Assembly: GCF_001590925.1 (NCBI RefSeq)
Contig: NZ_BCTU01000013.1
Location: 141,481-205,480, forward strand
Direction: 5' to 3'
Origin: Serratia plymuthica NBRC 102599
Lineage (GTDB): Bacteria > Pseudomonadota > Gammaproteobacteria > Enterobacterales > Enterobacteriaceae
DNA length: 64,000 nt
The position numbers and the translations under genes were made by a program. Below, in pieces: positions 19,360 through 28,982 of this stretch. Under the pieces are notes generated by a model. That model saw only the letters and a list, made by a program, of their open reading frames with translations. It ran no database searches and had not been told where the DNA came from. How positions within the stretch are numbered: position 1 is the stretch's first letter; every line of letters begins with the position of its first letter.

Positions 19360-19376
19360 CCCGGTTGCAAACCGGG
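19360..19376 (-). promoter_or_regulatory. pyrD leader hairpin at the transcription start
   Basis: On the minus strand CCCGGTT-TGC-AACCGGG forms a perfect 7-base hairpin between the likely start region (GATAAT about 20 bases upstream) and the AGGAGAG ribosome site. In E. coli and Salmonella, high CTP shifts the pyrD start so that a similar hairpin blocks translation. The same switch is likely here. Confidence 0.7.
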
Positions 19377-19438
19377 GGCCGATTATCCGGCATCCCCTGA
19401 ACAATTGGAATTGATTAAAAGCAAAAAAAGCGTTTTTT

Positions 19439-19454
19439 ACGCAATCGTTTTCCT
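19439..19454. promoter_or_regulatory. PurR box of pyrD
   Basis: ACGCAATCGTTTTCCT differs in one base from the PurR consensus ACGCAAACGTTTTCNT. It lies 95 bases upstream of the pyrD ATG. E. coli pyrD belongs to the PurR regulon. The site also falls between the divergent pyrD and ssuE genes. Confidence 0.7.
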
Positions 19455-19601
19455 TTAACGACCCCAGATCGCCGCCAATCCGCATTTACGCATATCAAAA
19501 TCAAAAAATGAGATTTAAGCAACCCGCTCCTAACTGATAGGTTTAAAACAGATCACAAACATTTCCTGATTAAACCTAACTTTTAGTTATAAGGAGTGGC
19601 A

Positions 19602-20180
19602 ATGCGCGTTATATCACTGGCCGGCAGCCCCCGCATCCCCTCGCGCTCAGCCGCGCTGCTTACCCTCAGTCAAAACTGGTTGCAGCAGCAAGGTGTGGAA
19701 GTGATTGCCTACACGCTGCACGATTTCGATGCCGAGGATTTGCTCTACGCCAATTTTAACAGCCCGGCGATCAAAGCCTTTGCCGAACAGTTGGCCCAGG
19801 CAGATGGTTTGCTGGTGTCGACGCCGGTCTATAAAGCCTCGTTTTCCGGCGCGTTGAAAACCCTGCTGGATTTGCTGCCGGAACGCGCTCTGGACCATAA
19901 GGTCGTGTTGCCGCTGGCCACCGGCGGCTCGATTGGCCACATGCTGGCGGTGGACTACGCCCTGAAGCCGGTGCTGGCGGCGTTGAAAGCGCAGGAAGTG
20001 CTGCACGGCGTGTTTGCCGATGATAGCCAAGTGGTGCTGAACGGCGAAGAAATCAACCTGTCTGACGGCCTGGCAACCCGCCTGGAAGAAGCGCTGGAAA
20101 GCTTTTATCTGGCGCTCGGCCGCCGCAAGCCGCCCACGGTAAAGCTCTCCCCTTCCCTGTTTGCCCGTCAGACCGCCTGA
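19602..20180 (+). CDS. ssuE: NADPH-dependent FMN reductase SsuE
   Basis: SsuE (192 residues) reduces FMN for the SsuD monooxygenase in sulfur scavenging from alkanesulfonates. The flavodoxin-like fold shows the FMN-phosphate loop SPRIPSRSA (about 9-17), [17 protein letters not shown] and [25 protein letters not shown] precedes the ATG at 19602; an in-frame GTG two codons earlier is less well placed. It is first in ssuEADCB. In E. coli the operon is activated by Cbl and CysB under sulfate limitation. The 116 bases upstream of the 5' frame shared with pyrD would hold those sites, which I cannot define. Confidence 0.96.
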   Translation: MRVISLAGSPRIPSRSAALLTLSQNWLQQQGVEVIAYTLHDFDAEDLLYANFNSPAIKAFAEQLAQADGLLVSTPVYKASFSGALKTLLDLLPERALDHKVVLPLATGGSIGHMLAVDYALKPVLAALKAQEVLHGVFADDSQVVLNGEEINLSDGLATRLEEALESFYLALGRRKPPTVKLSPSLFARQTA

Positions 20181-20210
20181 CTGAGAAAAGAATAAAAGGA
20201 AAAGGACATC

Positions 20211-21179
20211 ATGATGAAGCGACTCTATTCACTCCGCCGCTGGCTTGGCGCAGGCACATTGGCCGGCATTCTCTCCCTCGCGTGGAGCAATGCCGTCAGC
20301 GCGCAGGATCCGGCGCAGTTTCGCATCGGTTACCAAAAAGGATCGGTCAGCCTGGTATTGGCAAAAACCCACCGGCTATTGGAACAGCGTTTTCCCTCGA
20401 CCAAAATCAGCTGGATAGAATTCCCCGCCGGCCCGCAAATGCTCGAGGCGCTGAACGTCGGCAGTATCGATTTGGGCAGCACCGGCGATATCCCGCCAAT
20501 TTTCGCTCAGGCCGCCGGTGCCGATCTGCTTTATGTCGGCGTAGAGCCGCCAAAACCCAAGGCGGAAGTGATCCTGGTGCCGGAAAACAGCCCGATCAAA
20601 ACCGTCGCCGAGCTGAAAGGCCATAAGGTTGCCTTCCAGAAAGGTTCCAGCTCCCACAACCTGCTGTTGCGCTCGCTGCAGAAAGCCGGGCTGCAATTTA
20701 CCGATATCCAACCCATTTACCTGACCCCGGCCGATGCCCGCGCCGCCTTCCAGCAAGGCAACGTTGATGCTTGGGCGATTTGGGATCCGTACTATTCCGC
20801 GGCATTGCTGCAAGGCGGCGTGCGGGTGCTGGGCGACGGCAGTGGTCTGAATCAAACCGGTTCGTTTTATTTGGCGGTTCGCCCCTACGTACAGGCGCAC
20901 GGACCCTTTATCAGCCAGGTTCTTGAGGTGCTGACCCAGGCCGACGCACTGACCCGCAGCGATCGCGCGCAGAGCGTCACGCTGTTGGCAAACGCCATGG
21001 GCCTGCCGGAAAAGGTGATCGCCACTTATCTGGATCATCGCCCGCCGACCGCCATTAAACCTTTGGATGCGCACACCATTGCCGCCCAACAGCAAACCGC
21101 CGATCTGTTTTATGCCAACCATTTGGTGCCGGTGAAGGTCGATATCTCTCAACGCATCTGGCACCCGAGTGCGCAATAA
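20211..21179 (+). CDS. ssuA: Alkanesulfonate-binding periplasmic protein SsuA
   Basis: SsuA (322 residues) captures aliphatic sulfonates for the SsuBC transporter. An N-terminal signal peptide (about 1-32, ending AVSAQD) is followed by a type II binding-protein fold. [41 protein letters not shown] and [14 protein letters not shown] are typical of sulfonate and taurine binders. Two adjacent ATGs exist and AAAAGGA sits before the first. It follows ssuE after 30 bases. Confidence 0.96.
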   Translation: MMKRLYSLRRWLGAGTLAGILSLAWSNAVSAQDPAQFRIGYQKGSVSLVLAKTHRLLEQRFPSTKISWIEFPAGPQMLEALNVGSIDLGSTGDIPPIFAQAAGADLLYVGVEPPKPKAEVILVPENSPIKTVAELKGHKVAFQKGSSSHNLLLRSLQKAGLQFTDIQPIYLTPADARAAFQQGNVDAWAIWDPYYSAALLQGGVRVLGDGSGLNQTGSFYLAVRPYVQAHGPFISQVLEVLTQADALTRSDRAQSVTLLANAMGLPEKVIATYLDHRPPTAIKPLDAHTIAAQQQTADLFYANHLVPVKVDISQRIWHPSAQ

Positions 21180-21195
21180 TTTTGGAGAACAAGCT

Positions 21196-22344
21196 ATGAG
21201 CCTAAACGTATTCTGGTTTTTACCTACGCACGGCGACGGCCATTATCTTGGTAGTACTGAAGGTGCCCGCAGCGTCGATTACGGCTATTTGCAGCAGATC
21301 GCTCAGGCCGCTGACCGGTTGGGCTTTGGCGGCGTGCTGATCCCCACCGGCCGCTCTTGCGAAGACTCCTGGCTGGTCGCAGCTTCTCTGATCCCAGTCA
21401 CCCAACGGTTGAAGTTCCTGGTGGCACTGCGCCCCGGCATCATTTCGCCTACGCTGGCCGCCCGCCAGGCCGCAACGCTGGATCGTCTTTCCAACGGTCG
21501 GGCGCTGTTTAACCTGGTCACCGGCGGTGATCCCGAAGAACTGGCGGCAGAAGGTCTGCACCTGAATCACGAAGAACGTTACGAGGCCTCGGCAGAGTTC
21601 ACCCACGTTTGGCGCAAGGTGCTGGAAGGGGAAACCGTCGATTTTGACGGCAAACACATTCAGGTGAAAGGTGCCAAACTGCTGTATCCACCGGTGCAAC
21701 TGCCGCGACCGCCGCTGTATTTTGGCGGATCTTCCGCTGCCGCTCAGGATCTGGCCGCCGAACAGGTTGAAATGTACCTCACCTGGGGGGAGCCACCGGC
21801 ACAGGTAAGAGAAAAAATTGCCGAAGTGCGCGCCAAAGCCGCAGCCAAAGGCCGTACGGTACGTTTCGGCATTCGTTTGCATGTGATCGTGCGTGAAACC
21901 ACAGAAGAAGCCTGGCGGGCAGCCGACCGGCTGATTGCCAATCTGGATGAAGAGACCATCGCCAACGCGCAGGCAGCCTTCGCTCGTTTTGATTCCGTTG
22001 GGCAACGGCGCATGGCGGCGCTCCACGGCGGCAAGAAAGACAATCTGGAGATCAGCCCTAACCTGTGGGCCGGTGTTGGCCTGGTACGCGGTGGCGCCGG
22101 CACCGCGCTGGTCGGCGATGGCCCGACGGTGGCGGCTCGCATGCAGGAATATGCCGATCTGGGCATTGATACCTTTATTTTGTCCGGTTACCCGCATCTG
22201 GAAGAAGCCTATCGCGTCGGCGAGTTGCTGTTCCCGCATCTCGATCTGGCGGAAAACGAAGCCCCTGCTCAGCGTCGGCCGGTTAAACCGCAAGGTGAAG
22301 TGGTCGCCAATATTTATATTCCGCAAAAAGCGTCGCAAAGCTGA
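21196..22344 (+). CDS. ssuD: FMNH2-dependent alkanesulfonate monooxygenase SsuD
   Basis: SsuD (382 residues, E. coli 381) is a bacterial luciferase-like barrel that uses FMNH2 from SsuE and oxygen to split alkanesulfonates into aldehyde and sulfite. [19 protein letters not shown] at the start, GRSCEDSW with the active-site cysteine, [14 protein letters not shown] and the arginine-bearing flexible-loop region near residue 297 are all present. The ATG at 21196 follows TTTGGAGAACAAGCT; the frame continues nine codons upstream into the end of ssuA. Confidence 0.97.
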   Translation: MSLNVFWFLPTHGDGHYLGSTEGARSVDYGYLQQIAQAADRLGFGGVLIPTGRSCEDSWLVAASLIPVTQRLKFLVALRPGIISPTLAARQAATLDRLSNGRALFNLVTGGDPEELAAEGLHLNHEERYEASAEFTHVWRKVLEGETVDFDGKHIQVKGAKLLYPPVQLPRPPLYFGGSSAAAQDLAAEQVEMYLTWGEPPAQVREKIAEVRAKAAAKGRTVRFGIRLHVIVRETTEEAWRAADRLIANLDEETIANAQAAFARFDSVGQRRMAALHGGKKDNLEISPNLWAGVGLVRGGAGTALVGDGPTVAARMQEYADLGIDTFILSGYPHLEEAYRVGELLFPHLDLAENEAPAQRRPVKPQGEVVANIYIPQKASQS

Positions 22345-22355
22345 GGAGAAGCGGT

Positions 22356-23150
22356 ATGGCAAACGGCACACAACGCATCCTGCACCGGCTGGCACCCTGG
22401 GCATTACCGGTCACGCTGGTGGTTATCTGGCAAATCTCGGTTGAAGCCGGCTGGCTGTCTAACCGCATTCTGCCCGCGCCAAGCGCGGTAGTGACCGCTT
22501 TCTGGACGCTAACCAAAAGCGGCGAGCTGTGGCAACACCTGACCATCAGCAGTTGGCGCGCGCTGATCGGCTTTAGCATCGGCGGCAGCATCGGGCTGGT
22601 TCTGGGGTTTATCACCGGTTTGTCGCGTTGGGGCGAGCGCCTGTTGGACAGCTCGGTGCAGATGATCCGTAACGTCCCGCATCTGGCGCTGATCCCGCTT
22701 GTGATCTTGTGGTTCGGCATTGATGAATCCGCCAAGATTTTTCTGGTCGCGCTGGGCACCTTGTTCCCTATCTATCTGAATACCTATCACGGCATCAAGA
22801 ATATCGATAGCGGCCTGCTTGAAATGGCGCGCAGCTATGGCCTGAGCGGTTTCCGGTTATTTACCCAGGTGGTATTGCCGGGCGCGTTGCCCTCGATCAT
22901 GGTCGGCGTGCGTTTCGCTCTGGGCTTTATGTGGCTGACGCTGATCGTGGCCGAAACCATTTCCGCCAACTCGGGGATTGGTTATCTGGCGATGAACGCC
23001 CGCGAATTTCTGCAGACCGACGTGGTGGTGGTGGCGATTGTGCTGTATGCCCTGCTCGGCAAGCTGGCGGACGTCAGTGCGCAGTTGCTGGAACGCGTAT
23101 GGTTGCGCTGGCATCCGGCTTATCAACTTAAACCAGGAGAAGCGCTATGA
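22356..23150 (+). CDS. ssuC: Sulfonate ABC transporter permease SsuC
   Basis: SsuC (264 residues) is the BPD-type inner-membrane permease for alkanesulfonates, with about six membrane helices. The first is near residues 12-32 ([19 protein letters not shown]). The cytoplasmic EAA loop [24 protein letters not shown] contacts SsuB. GGAGAAGCGGT precedes the ATG. Its stop overlaps the ssuB start by four bases (ATGA). Confidence 0.96.
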   Translation: MANGTQRILHRLAPWALPVTLVVIWQISVEAGWLSNRILPAPSAVVTAFWTLTKSGELWQHLTISSWRALIGFSIGGSIGLVLGFITGLSRWGERLLDSSVQMIRNVPHLALIPLVILWFGIDESAKIFLVALGTLFPIYLNTYHGIKNIDSGLLEMARSYGLSGFRLFTQVVLPGALPSIMVGVRFALGFMWLTLIVAETISANSGIGYLAMNAREFLQTDVVVVAIVLYALLGKLADVSAQLLERVWLRWHPAYQLKPGEAL

Positions 23151-23923
23151 CGACTCCCGCCCGTATTCCCCAAGGCACCCCGGTTACCCTGGACTCTATT
23201 GCCAAACGCTATGGCAACCGAACGGTGCTGGACAATATTCAGTTGCGTATCAGCTCCGGGCAATTTGTCGCCGTGGTCGGCCGCAGCGGTTGTGGCAAAA
23301 GCACGCTGCTGCGTTTGATGGCCGGGTTGGAAAAAGCCAGCAGCGGCGAGCTGCTTAGCGGAAATGCTCCCCTCGCCAGCGCCAAAGAGGATACCCGTCT
23401 GATGTTCCAGGATGCGCGCCTGCTGCCATGGAAAAAGGTGATCGATAACGTTGGCCTTGGCCTGCGCGGCGACTGGCGTGCCGATGCGTTGCAGGCGCTG
23501 GAAGCCGTTGGGCTGGCCGATCGCGCCAATGAATGGCCGGCAGCGCTGTCCGGCGGACAAAAACAGCGAGTAGCGCTGGCGCGCGCGCTGATCCACCGTC
23601 CTCGTCTGCTGTTGCTGGACGAACCTTTGGGGGCGCTTGATGCGTTGACAAGGATTGAAATGCAGGGGCTGATTGAAGGCCTGTGGCAGCAACATGGTTT
23701 CACCGTGCTGTTGGTGACGCATGATGTCAGCGAAGCCATTGCGCTGGCGGATCGGGTGATCTTGATTGAAGAGGGCCGTATCGGGCTGGATCTGACGATT
23801 GATCTGCCACGCCCGCGCCGTAAAGGGTCGGCCAGATTGGCGGAACTGGAAGCCGAGGTGCTGGACAGAGTGCTGTCACCGCCCCCGCCGGTGGCTGAAA
23901 GCCCACGCCGGGCAACGAATTGA
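23147..23923 (+). CDS. ssuB: Sulfonate ABC transporter ATPase SsuB
   Basis: SsuB (258 residues) powers SsuC. It has Walker [10 protein letters not shown] (about 45-53), the Q-loop [11 protein letters not shown], the signature LSGGQKQR and Walker [13 protein letters not shown], followed by the H-loop VTHDVSEA. It is translationally coupled to ssuC and closes the operon. A strong hairpin terminator lies immediately downstream, where pepN converges. Confidence 0.97.
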   Translation: MTTPARIPQGTPVTLDSIAKRYGNRTVLDNIQLRISSGQFVAVVGRSGCGKSTLLRLMAGLEKASSGELLSGNAPLASAKEDTRLMFQDARLLPWKKVIDNVGLGLRGDWRADALQALEAVGLADRANEWPAALSGGQKQRVALARALIHRPRLLLLDEPLGALDALTRIEMQGLIEGLWQQHGFTVLLVTHDVSEAIALADRVILIEEGRIGLDLTIDLPRPRRKGSARLAELEAEVLDRVLSPPPPVAESPRRATN

Positions 23924-23966
23924 AACCAGGGACGGCATGTCGCAGCGCCGTCCCTGGTTAGTTTTT
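23924..23966 (+). terminator. ssu operon terminator
   Basis: A perfect 13-base stem, AACCAGGGACGGC (23924-23936) with GCCGTCCCTGGTT (23947-23959), has a 10-base loop and is followed by AGTTTTT. The T-run reaches into the convergent pepN stop codon. Confidence 0.93.
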
Positions 23967-26580
23967 ACGCGTCGAGCGCTTTGCTGATTTTCTCGAACAG
24001 ATCGCCGGACAGGTTCTCCAGCCCTTTCAACTGTTCAAGCGCCTTGCGCATCAGAGCCTGACGCGAAGCATCATAGCGTTTCAGGCGGATCAAGGGTTCA
24101 ATCAAACGGGCGGCAATTTGCGGGTTGCGCTGGTTCAGATCGCTGAGGATCTCCGCCAGGAACTGATAACCGCTGCCGTCCGCCGCATGGAACGCCGCCG
24201 GGTTGGCGGAAGCGAAACCGCCGATCAGCGAGCGGGTGCGGTTTGGATTGCTCAGGCTGAACGAACGGTGCTTCAGCAGGCTGCGTACCTGGGTCAGCAC
24301 GTTCGCCGCCGGGCTGCTCGCCTGCAACACGAACCACTTGTCCATGACCAACCCATCCTGATGCCAGCGTTCATCGAACGCCGCCAGCAGCGCATCGCGG
24401 CACGGCAACTGCGCCGCTACCGCCGCAGCCAGCGCAGCCAGCGAATCGGTCATGTTGTCCGCCTGACGATACTGCTCAGCCACCAACCGATCGGCCAGCG
24501 CTTCATCGCCAAAGGCCAAATAACCCAGGCACAGGTTGCGCAGAGCACGTTTGCCGATATCGGCATGATCCACCCGGTAACCGTCGGTTTTGTTGGCGTT
24601 ATAAACCGCCAGCCACTCGTCGGCCATTTCCTTTGCCAGGCAACGGACAATCGATTCATGCACCGCGGCGATCGCTTCCGGATCGATAGTCGCGAACAGC
24701 TCGGCAATCTCGGTTTCCGAAGGCAGCGTCAGGATCTGCGCGGCAAGCGCCGGATCCAGTTTCTCGTCCAGCAGCACGGCACGGAACGCGTCGGCAACGT
24801 GCAACGGCAGAGACAGCGGCTGTTTCTGCTGATGCTTGGCAACGTTCAGTTTGATATAGGTAGCCAGCAGGCTCTGCGCCGCGTCCCAACGGGCAAATTC
24901 ATTGCGCGCGTGCTGCATCAGGAAAGTCAGTTGCTGATCGCTGTACGGGTAATCCAGCTTCACCGGCGCGGAGAACTCGCGCAACAGCGAAGGCACCGGC
25001 TTGTGCGCCACACCGTCAAACACGAAGGTCTGCTCGGCTTCAGTGACGTTCAGCACGTTACCGATCGCCGCACCGTCTTTCTGCAGAGCAATCACGTTGC
25101 CTTCGGCGTCGTACAATTCGATATCCAGCGGAATATGCAACGGCAGCTTCTCTGGCTGATCGGCGGTCGGTTCGGTTTTTTGGCTGACGTGCAAGCGGTA
25201 TTGTTGATGCTCTGCGTCGTATTCATCGCGAACGGTCAGCAACGGCGTGCCGGACTGGCTGTACCAGCGACGGAACAGAGACAGATCGACATTGGAGGCA
25301 TCCTCCATCGCCTGAACGAAATCATCGCAGGTTGCTGCGCTGCCGTCATGGCGCTCGAAATACAATTGGATGCCCTTCTGGAATTGTTCTTCGCCCAGCA
25401 GCGTATGCATCATGCGGATCACTTCGGACCCTTTCTCATACACCGTCAGGGTGTAGAAGTTGTTCATTTCGATCACTTTATCCGGACGAATGGCGTGCGC
25501 CATCGGGCTGGCGTCCTCGGCGAACTGCGCGCCGCGCATGACGCGCACGTTATCGATGCGATTGACCGAACGTGAACCCAGATCTGAGCTGAACTCCTGA
25601 TCGCGGAACACCGTCAGGCCTTCTTTCAGGCTGAGCTGGAACCAATCGCGGCAGGTCACGCGGTTGCCGGTCCAGTTGTGGAAATATTCGTGGCCAATCA
25701 CCGCTTCGATATTCAGGTAATCCTTATCGGTTGCGGTTTCCGCTTTCGCCAGCACGTATTTGGAGTTGAAGATATTTAGCCCTTTGTTCTCCATCGCTCC
25801 CATATTGAAGAAATCGACGGCCACGATCATATAAATGTCGAGATCGTATTCCAGACCGAAACGGGTTTCGTCCCATTTCATCGAGTTCTTCAGCGAGGTC
25901 ATCGCCCAATCGGCGCGATCCAAATTGCCGCGATCAACGAACAGTTCCAGCGCCACATCGCGCCCGGAGCGGGTGGTAAAGCTGTCGCGCAACACATCGA
26001 AATCGCCGGCCACCAGCGCAAACAGGTAGCAAGGTTTTGGGAACGGATCCTGCCACTGTACCCAGTGGCGCCCATCCTCCAGTTCGCCCTGGCCTACGCG
26101 GTTACCGTTCGACAGCAGGAACGGATAACGCGCCTTATCCGCCACAATGCGGGTGGTGAAGCGCGCCAACACGTCCGGGCGGTCCAGGTAATAGGTGATG
26201 TGACGGAAACCTTCCGCCTCACACTGGGTACACAACGCTTCGCCTGACAGGTACAACCCTTCCAGCGCGGTATTCTTCGCCGGGTGAATATCATTGACGA
26301 TGGTCATGGTAAATTGTGCTGGTAATTTCTCTATAACCAGCTTGTTATCCTGCAACTGATAGGCGCTCCACGGCTGCCCGTCGATCTGAATACTTACCAG
26401 CGTCAGATCTTCGCCATTCAGCACCAGCGCCGCCTCGGCAGCGCCCTGACGTTTAATCTTGCTGACTGCAGTGACGCGTGTCGTTTCTGCATCCAGCTCA
26501 AAATCCAAATCAATGTCGGTGATGCTGTAGTCTGGCGCGCGATAATCGTGGCGATACTTCGCCTGTGGCAGTTGTGTCAT
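23965..26580 (-). CDS. pepN: Aminopeptidase N
   Basis: PepN (871 residues, E. coli 870) is the main broad-specificity cytosolic aminopeptidase, an M1 zinc enzyme. The substrate-anchoring GAMEN motif is at 261-265. The zinc site HEYFH is at 297-301 with the distal ligand Glu320, which is exactly the E. coli numbering. The all-helical C-terminal domain (about 550-871) is complete. The ATG at 26580 gives the conserved MTQLPQAKYRHDYRAPDYSI. It is monocistronic and divergent from the diguanylate cyclase gene. Confidence 0.98.
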   Translation of the reverse strand: MTQLPQAKYRHDYRAPDYSITDIDLDFELDAETTRVTAVSKIKRQGAAEAALVLNGEDLTLVSIQIDGQPWSAYQLQDNKLVIEKLPAQFTMTIVNDIHPAKNTALEGLYLSGEALCTQCEAEGFRHITYYLDRPDVLARFTTRIVADKARYPFLLSNGNRVGQGELEDGRHWVQWQDPFPKPCYLFALVAGDFDVLRDSFTTRSGRDVALELFVDRGNLDRADWAMTSLKNSMKWDETRFGLEYDLDIYMIVAVDFFNMGAMENKGLNIFNSKYVLAKAETATDKDYLNIEAVIGHEYFHNWTGNRVTCRDWFQLSLKEGLTVFRDQEFSSDLGSRSVNRIDNVRVMRGAQFAEDASPMAHAIRPDKVIEMNNFYTLTVYEKGSEVIRMMHTLLGEEQFQKGIQLYFERHDGSAATCDDFVQAMEDASNVDLSLFRRWYSQSGTPLLTVRDEYDAEHQQYRLHVSQKTEPTADQPEKLPLHIPLDIELYDAEGNVIALQKDGAAIGNVLNVTEAEQTFVFDGVAHKPVPSLLREFSAPVKLDYPYSDQQLTFLMQHARNEFARWDAAQSLLATYIKLNVAKHQQKQPLSLPLHVADAFRAVLLDEKLDPALAAQILTLPSETEIAELFATIDPEAIAAVHESIVRCLAKEMADEWLAVYNANKTDGYRVDHADIGKRALRNLCLGYLAFGDEALADRLVAEQYRQADNMTDSLAALAAAVAAQLPCRDALLAAFDERWHQDGLVMDKWFVLQASSPAANVLTQVRSLLKHRSFSLSNPNRTRSLIGGFASANPAAFHAADGSGYQFLAEILSDLNQRNPQIAARLIEPLIRLKRYDASRQALMRKALEQLKGLENLSGDLFEKISKALDA

Positions 26581-27026
26581 AAAAACCCTTTGACGTCTCA
26601 GTGAGTTACAGGTGCCAGGTTGTCATCATTGGCTTATTTCAGCTGCCGCAGAGGCGCGAAAATGTTGATGATCCTGATTGTAAATAAACTGTATCACAGC
26701 CACGAAAAAAGCCTAGAGATGCCAGAGTACTGGAACGGAGAAATCGGAGGTGGATCCTAATGTTGTCGCCGAAGGGCCCATGCCATCAGGCTCCTTCACC
26801 TGATGCAGAGCAAAAATCAGCATTTAATGCTAAAAGCCGCCTTTCATAACAGACCGGTCAATACTTCATCGCCATGGGCCATTACCCCCGTTTCAACGCC
26901 GCTCCCAACCCTAAACCCCTGCCTGCAGAACGCCTCTCGGTGACAGAGGTTCCGGGGGTATAGTTAAGACATATCAGCTGCCTCGATGATATAATTGATA
27001 AATCTGGTTTAAGGGCTCACGGCAAT
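26581..27026. other. 446-base non-coding gap with nested inverted repeats
   Basis: No convincing gene is seen here. GGCCCATG (26775-26782) and CATGGGCC (26873-26880) can pair. They enclose the perfect hairpin CATCAGG-N8-CCTGATG (26784-26805) and the palindrome AGCATT-T-AATGCT (26819-26831). A further hairpin, CCTCT-N7-AGAGG (26933-26949), lies before a TATAAT (26990-26995) that probably serves the diguanylate cyclase. The pepN promoter must lie near the left end. The nested repeats could be an RNA structure or operators. Confidence 0.5.
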
Positions 27027-28727
27027 ATGAAAGTAAAATATCTGATCTATTTTTTTACCTTTGCCCTGATGTCATCGTTCGCCATATTTATTTCCGATGA
27101 GCTGATTGAAGCCCATACCGACTATCGCGACAATCAACTTAACCTGTATAAGGTGAGTCGCGCCAAAGAGATCTCGGAAGCCTTTCAAGCCACCCTGTTG
27201 GCGCACCGTTTAAAACGCCTGAGTCTGGTTAATGCGGACATTACCCCGGCGCAATGGCAAGAGGCCGACAGCCTGGCGCGCGAAAAAATTGCCCGGTTCA
27301 AGCCGCATATCGACAGCAAGATTTCGCAACAGCTCGGTATACGGCAAAAAATCGCCGCGCTTTCCATGCTCGGCCTGATGGAACAATTGCTGGATAACGA
27401 TAATCGACAGCTTTCATATGTTACCGATGCCAATGCCAATCTGTTTAATATCAACAGCGCCTACTACATTTCTCAGACCAGCAAAAGCTACTACCGTTAT
27501 ACCTACGATACCCGCATGATCGATGCCGACTCGTTTCTGTTTCTGGAAGCCGTGCGCCTGAATAACCGACTGAATATGTCCCTGACCGAATTAATCGATC
27601 AGGTCATTGACGTGAACACCAATCAGTTGGAGCGCAAAGACGCCTATCTGAAAGCCGTACAGCTCACTGGGGTGTTGAATGCACTAAGCACCCGGCTGAT
27701 CTTTATGAAACTGACCTACAACGATGTACCCACCACCCTGCTGGTGAATGAGATGCTCCGTCAGCTTTCGAAAGGGCAGATCGACCGGATTACCCAAGGG
27801 TTGTATACCGCAATCGATAATCATACCCCCTACTCCGCCGATTTTATTTATCAGTACGTCAAAAATCTGAGTGAGCTTTCGCAACGGCTTTATCAACGCA
27901 GTTTTGAACTGGAAATCGTCGCATCACAGCATAAGATCTACACCAGCCAGACGGCTATTTATGGCTTGATTTCTCTCGGTGGTCTGATCGTGCTGTTTAT
28001 TTTCCTGCCGACGCTGGTTTACTGTTCAAATATCAGCCGCTGGCTAACTAAAACGCATAATAATATTTTGCGGTTGTCGCGCGGCAATATGAACATCGAC
28101 CGCAATGAGGTGTTTTACGGCCAGGAGTTAATCGCCATCAGCGACGCCATTAAACAGCTAAAACAGTATCAATTGGAAAAGGTGACGCTGGAAAATGAAA
28201 AACATTTGTTGATCAAAGAGCTGGAAGCCTCTTCGTTTCTTGATCCCCTGACTAATATCTATAACCGCCGCAAGTTCTTCCGTGAATGCGAATCCCTGGC
28301 AGCGCGCAGCTACCCGTTGGCCTTCTGTTTGATTGATATCGATAATTTCAAAAAACTGAATGACAGTTACGGGCATGATATCGGCGACCGTGCACTGGTG
28401 GCCTTCGGCAAATTGCTGCAGGACGCCTTCCGCTCCAGCGACATTTTTTGCCGCTATGGCGGTGAGGAGTTTGCCGTGATCCTCGGCAACTGCACGCTGG
28501 AGAATGCGCGAGAAATTATGTCTAAGCTACGCGAGCGCACCCACCAACTCACCCTAACCCTCGATGACGGGCAAACCGTGCGTTTCACGACCAGTTGCGG
28601 TATTGCCCAGGTGAACAGCCTCAGGCTGCTGCCGACGGCGATCAAACAGGCGGATGAAGCGCTCTATTTCTGCAAGAAAAACGGCAAGGACCGGATCAGC
28701 ATCCACACGCCGACCGGTTTTATCTGA
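27027..28727 (+). CDS. Membrane-bound diguanylate cyclase (GGDEF)
   Basis: This 566-residue protein would make cyclic di-GMP. A first membrane helix (about 5-23) and a second (about 309-335) flank an all-helical periplasmic region of about 285 residues that matches no sensor fold I recognise. A short linker and coiled coil (about 340-405) lead to the GGDEF domain (about 408-560). The catalytic motif is GGEEF at 478-482, preceded by an inhibitory I-site RSSD (469-472) at the correct five-residue spacing. The enzyme should therefore be active and product-inhibited. E. coli has no gene here between pepN and pncB. The stop codon lies only two bases before the pncB promoter elements. Confidence 0.92.
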   Translation: MKVKYLIYFFTFALMSSFAIFISDELIEAHTDYRDNQLNLYKVSRAKEISEAFQATLLAHRLKRLSLVNADITPAQWQEADSLAREKIARFKPHIDSKISQQLGIRQKIAALSMLGLMEQLLDNDNRQLSYVTDANANLFNINSAYYISQTSKSYYRYTYDTRMIDADSFLFLEAVRLNNRLNMSLTELIDQVIDVNTNQLERKDAYLKAVQLTGVLNALSTRLIFMKLTYNDVPTTLLVNEMLRQLSKGQIDRITQGLYTAIDNHTPYSADFIYQYVKNLSELSQRLYQRSFELEIVASQHKIYTSQTAIYGLISLGGLIVLFIFLPTLVYCSNISRWLTKTHNNILRLSRGNMNIDRNEVFYGQELIAISDAIKQLKQYQLEKVTLENEKHLLIKELEASSFLDPLTNIYNRRKFFRECESLAARSYPLAFCLIDIDNFKKLNDSYGHDIGDRALVAFGKLLQDAFRSSDIFCRYGGEEFAVILGNCTLENAREIMSKLRERTHQLTLTLDDGQTVRFTTSCGIAQVNSLRLLPTAIKQADEALYFCKKNGKDRISIHTPTGFI

Positions 28728-28728
28728 A

Positions 28729-28757
28729 TTGTTGTTTAAAATAATTAACATTATAAT
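28729..28757 (+). promoter_or_regulatory. pncB promoter with NadR box
   Basis: TTGTTG (28729-28734), a 17-base spacer and TATAAT (28752-28757) form a good promoter. The spacer holds TGTTTA-N6-TTAACA (28733-28750), one base off the NadR consensus TGTTTA-N6-TAAACA. NadR represses pncB in enterobacteria when NAD is plentiful. The leader to the pncB ATG would be about 220 bases. A TATACT at 28913-28918 may mark a second promoter. Confidence 0.65.
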
Positions 28758-28982
28758 TTCTATGACTAATTAGGCTAAGTCATTCACCTTACAGGCTTAT
28801 CTGACTTTTCTGTCTGGAACCTGAAGGCAAGCCGGCATAAAGGCACGTTTAATCCTCGACCCGCTCCGGCGATTTGTGGTGTGATGCAGCTTCAATAACA
28901 GGATAATCCGGGTATACTCGCTCAACTTTTTTATGTCTATCCGGATTTGGACTCGCGCCTGACGAGGATGCAGTAACGCGCT

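Noticed and set aside
26719..26760. 13-codon ATG frame in the pepN-cyclase gap
   Set aside because: It is too short, lacks a ribosome site and a promoter of its own, and encodes an uninformative peptide.
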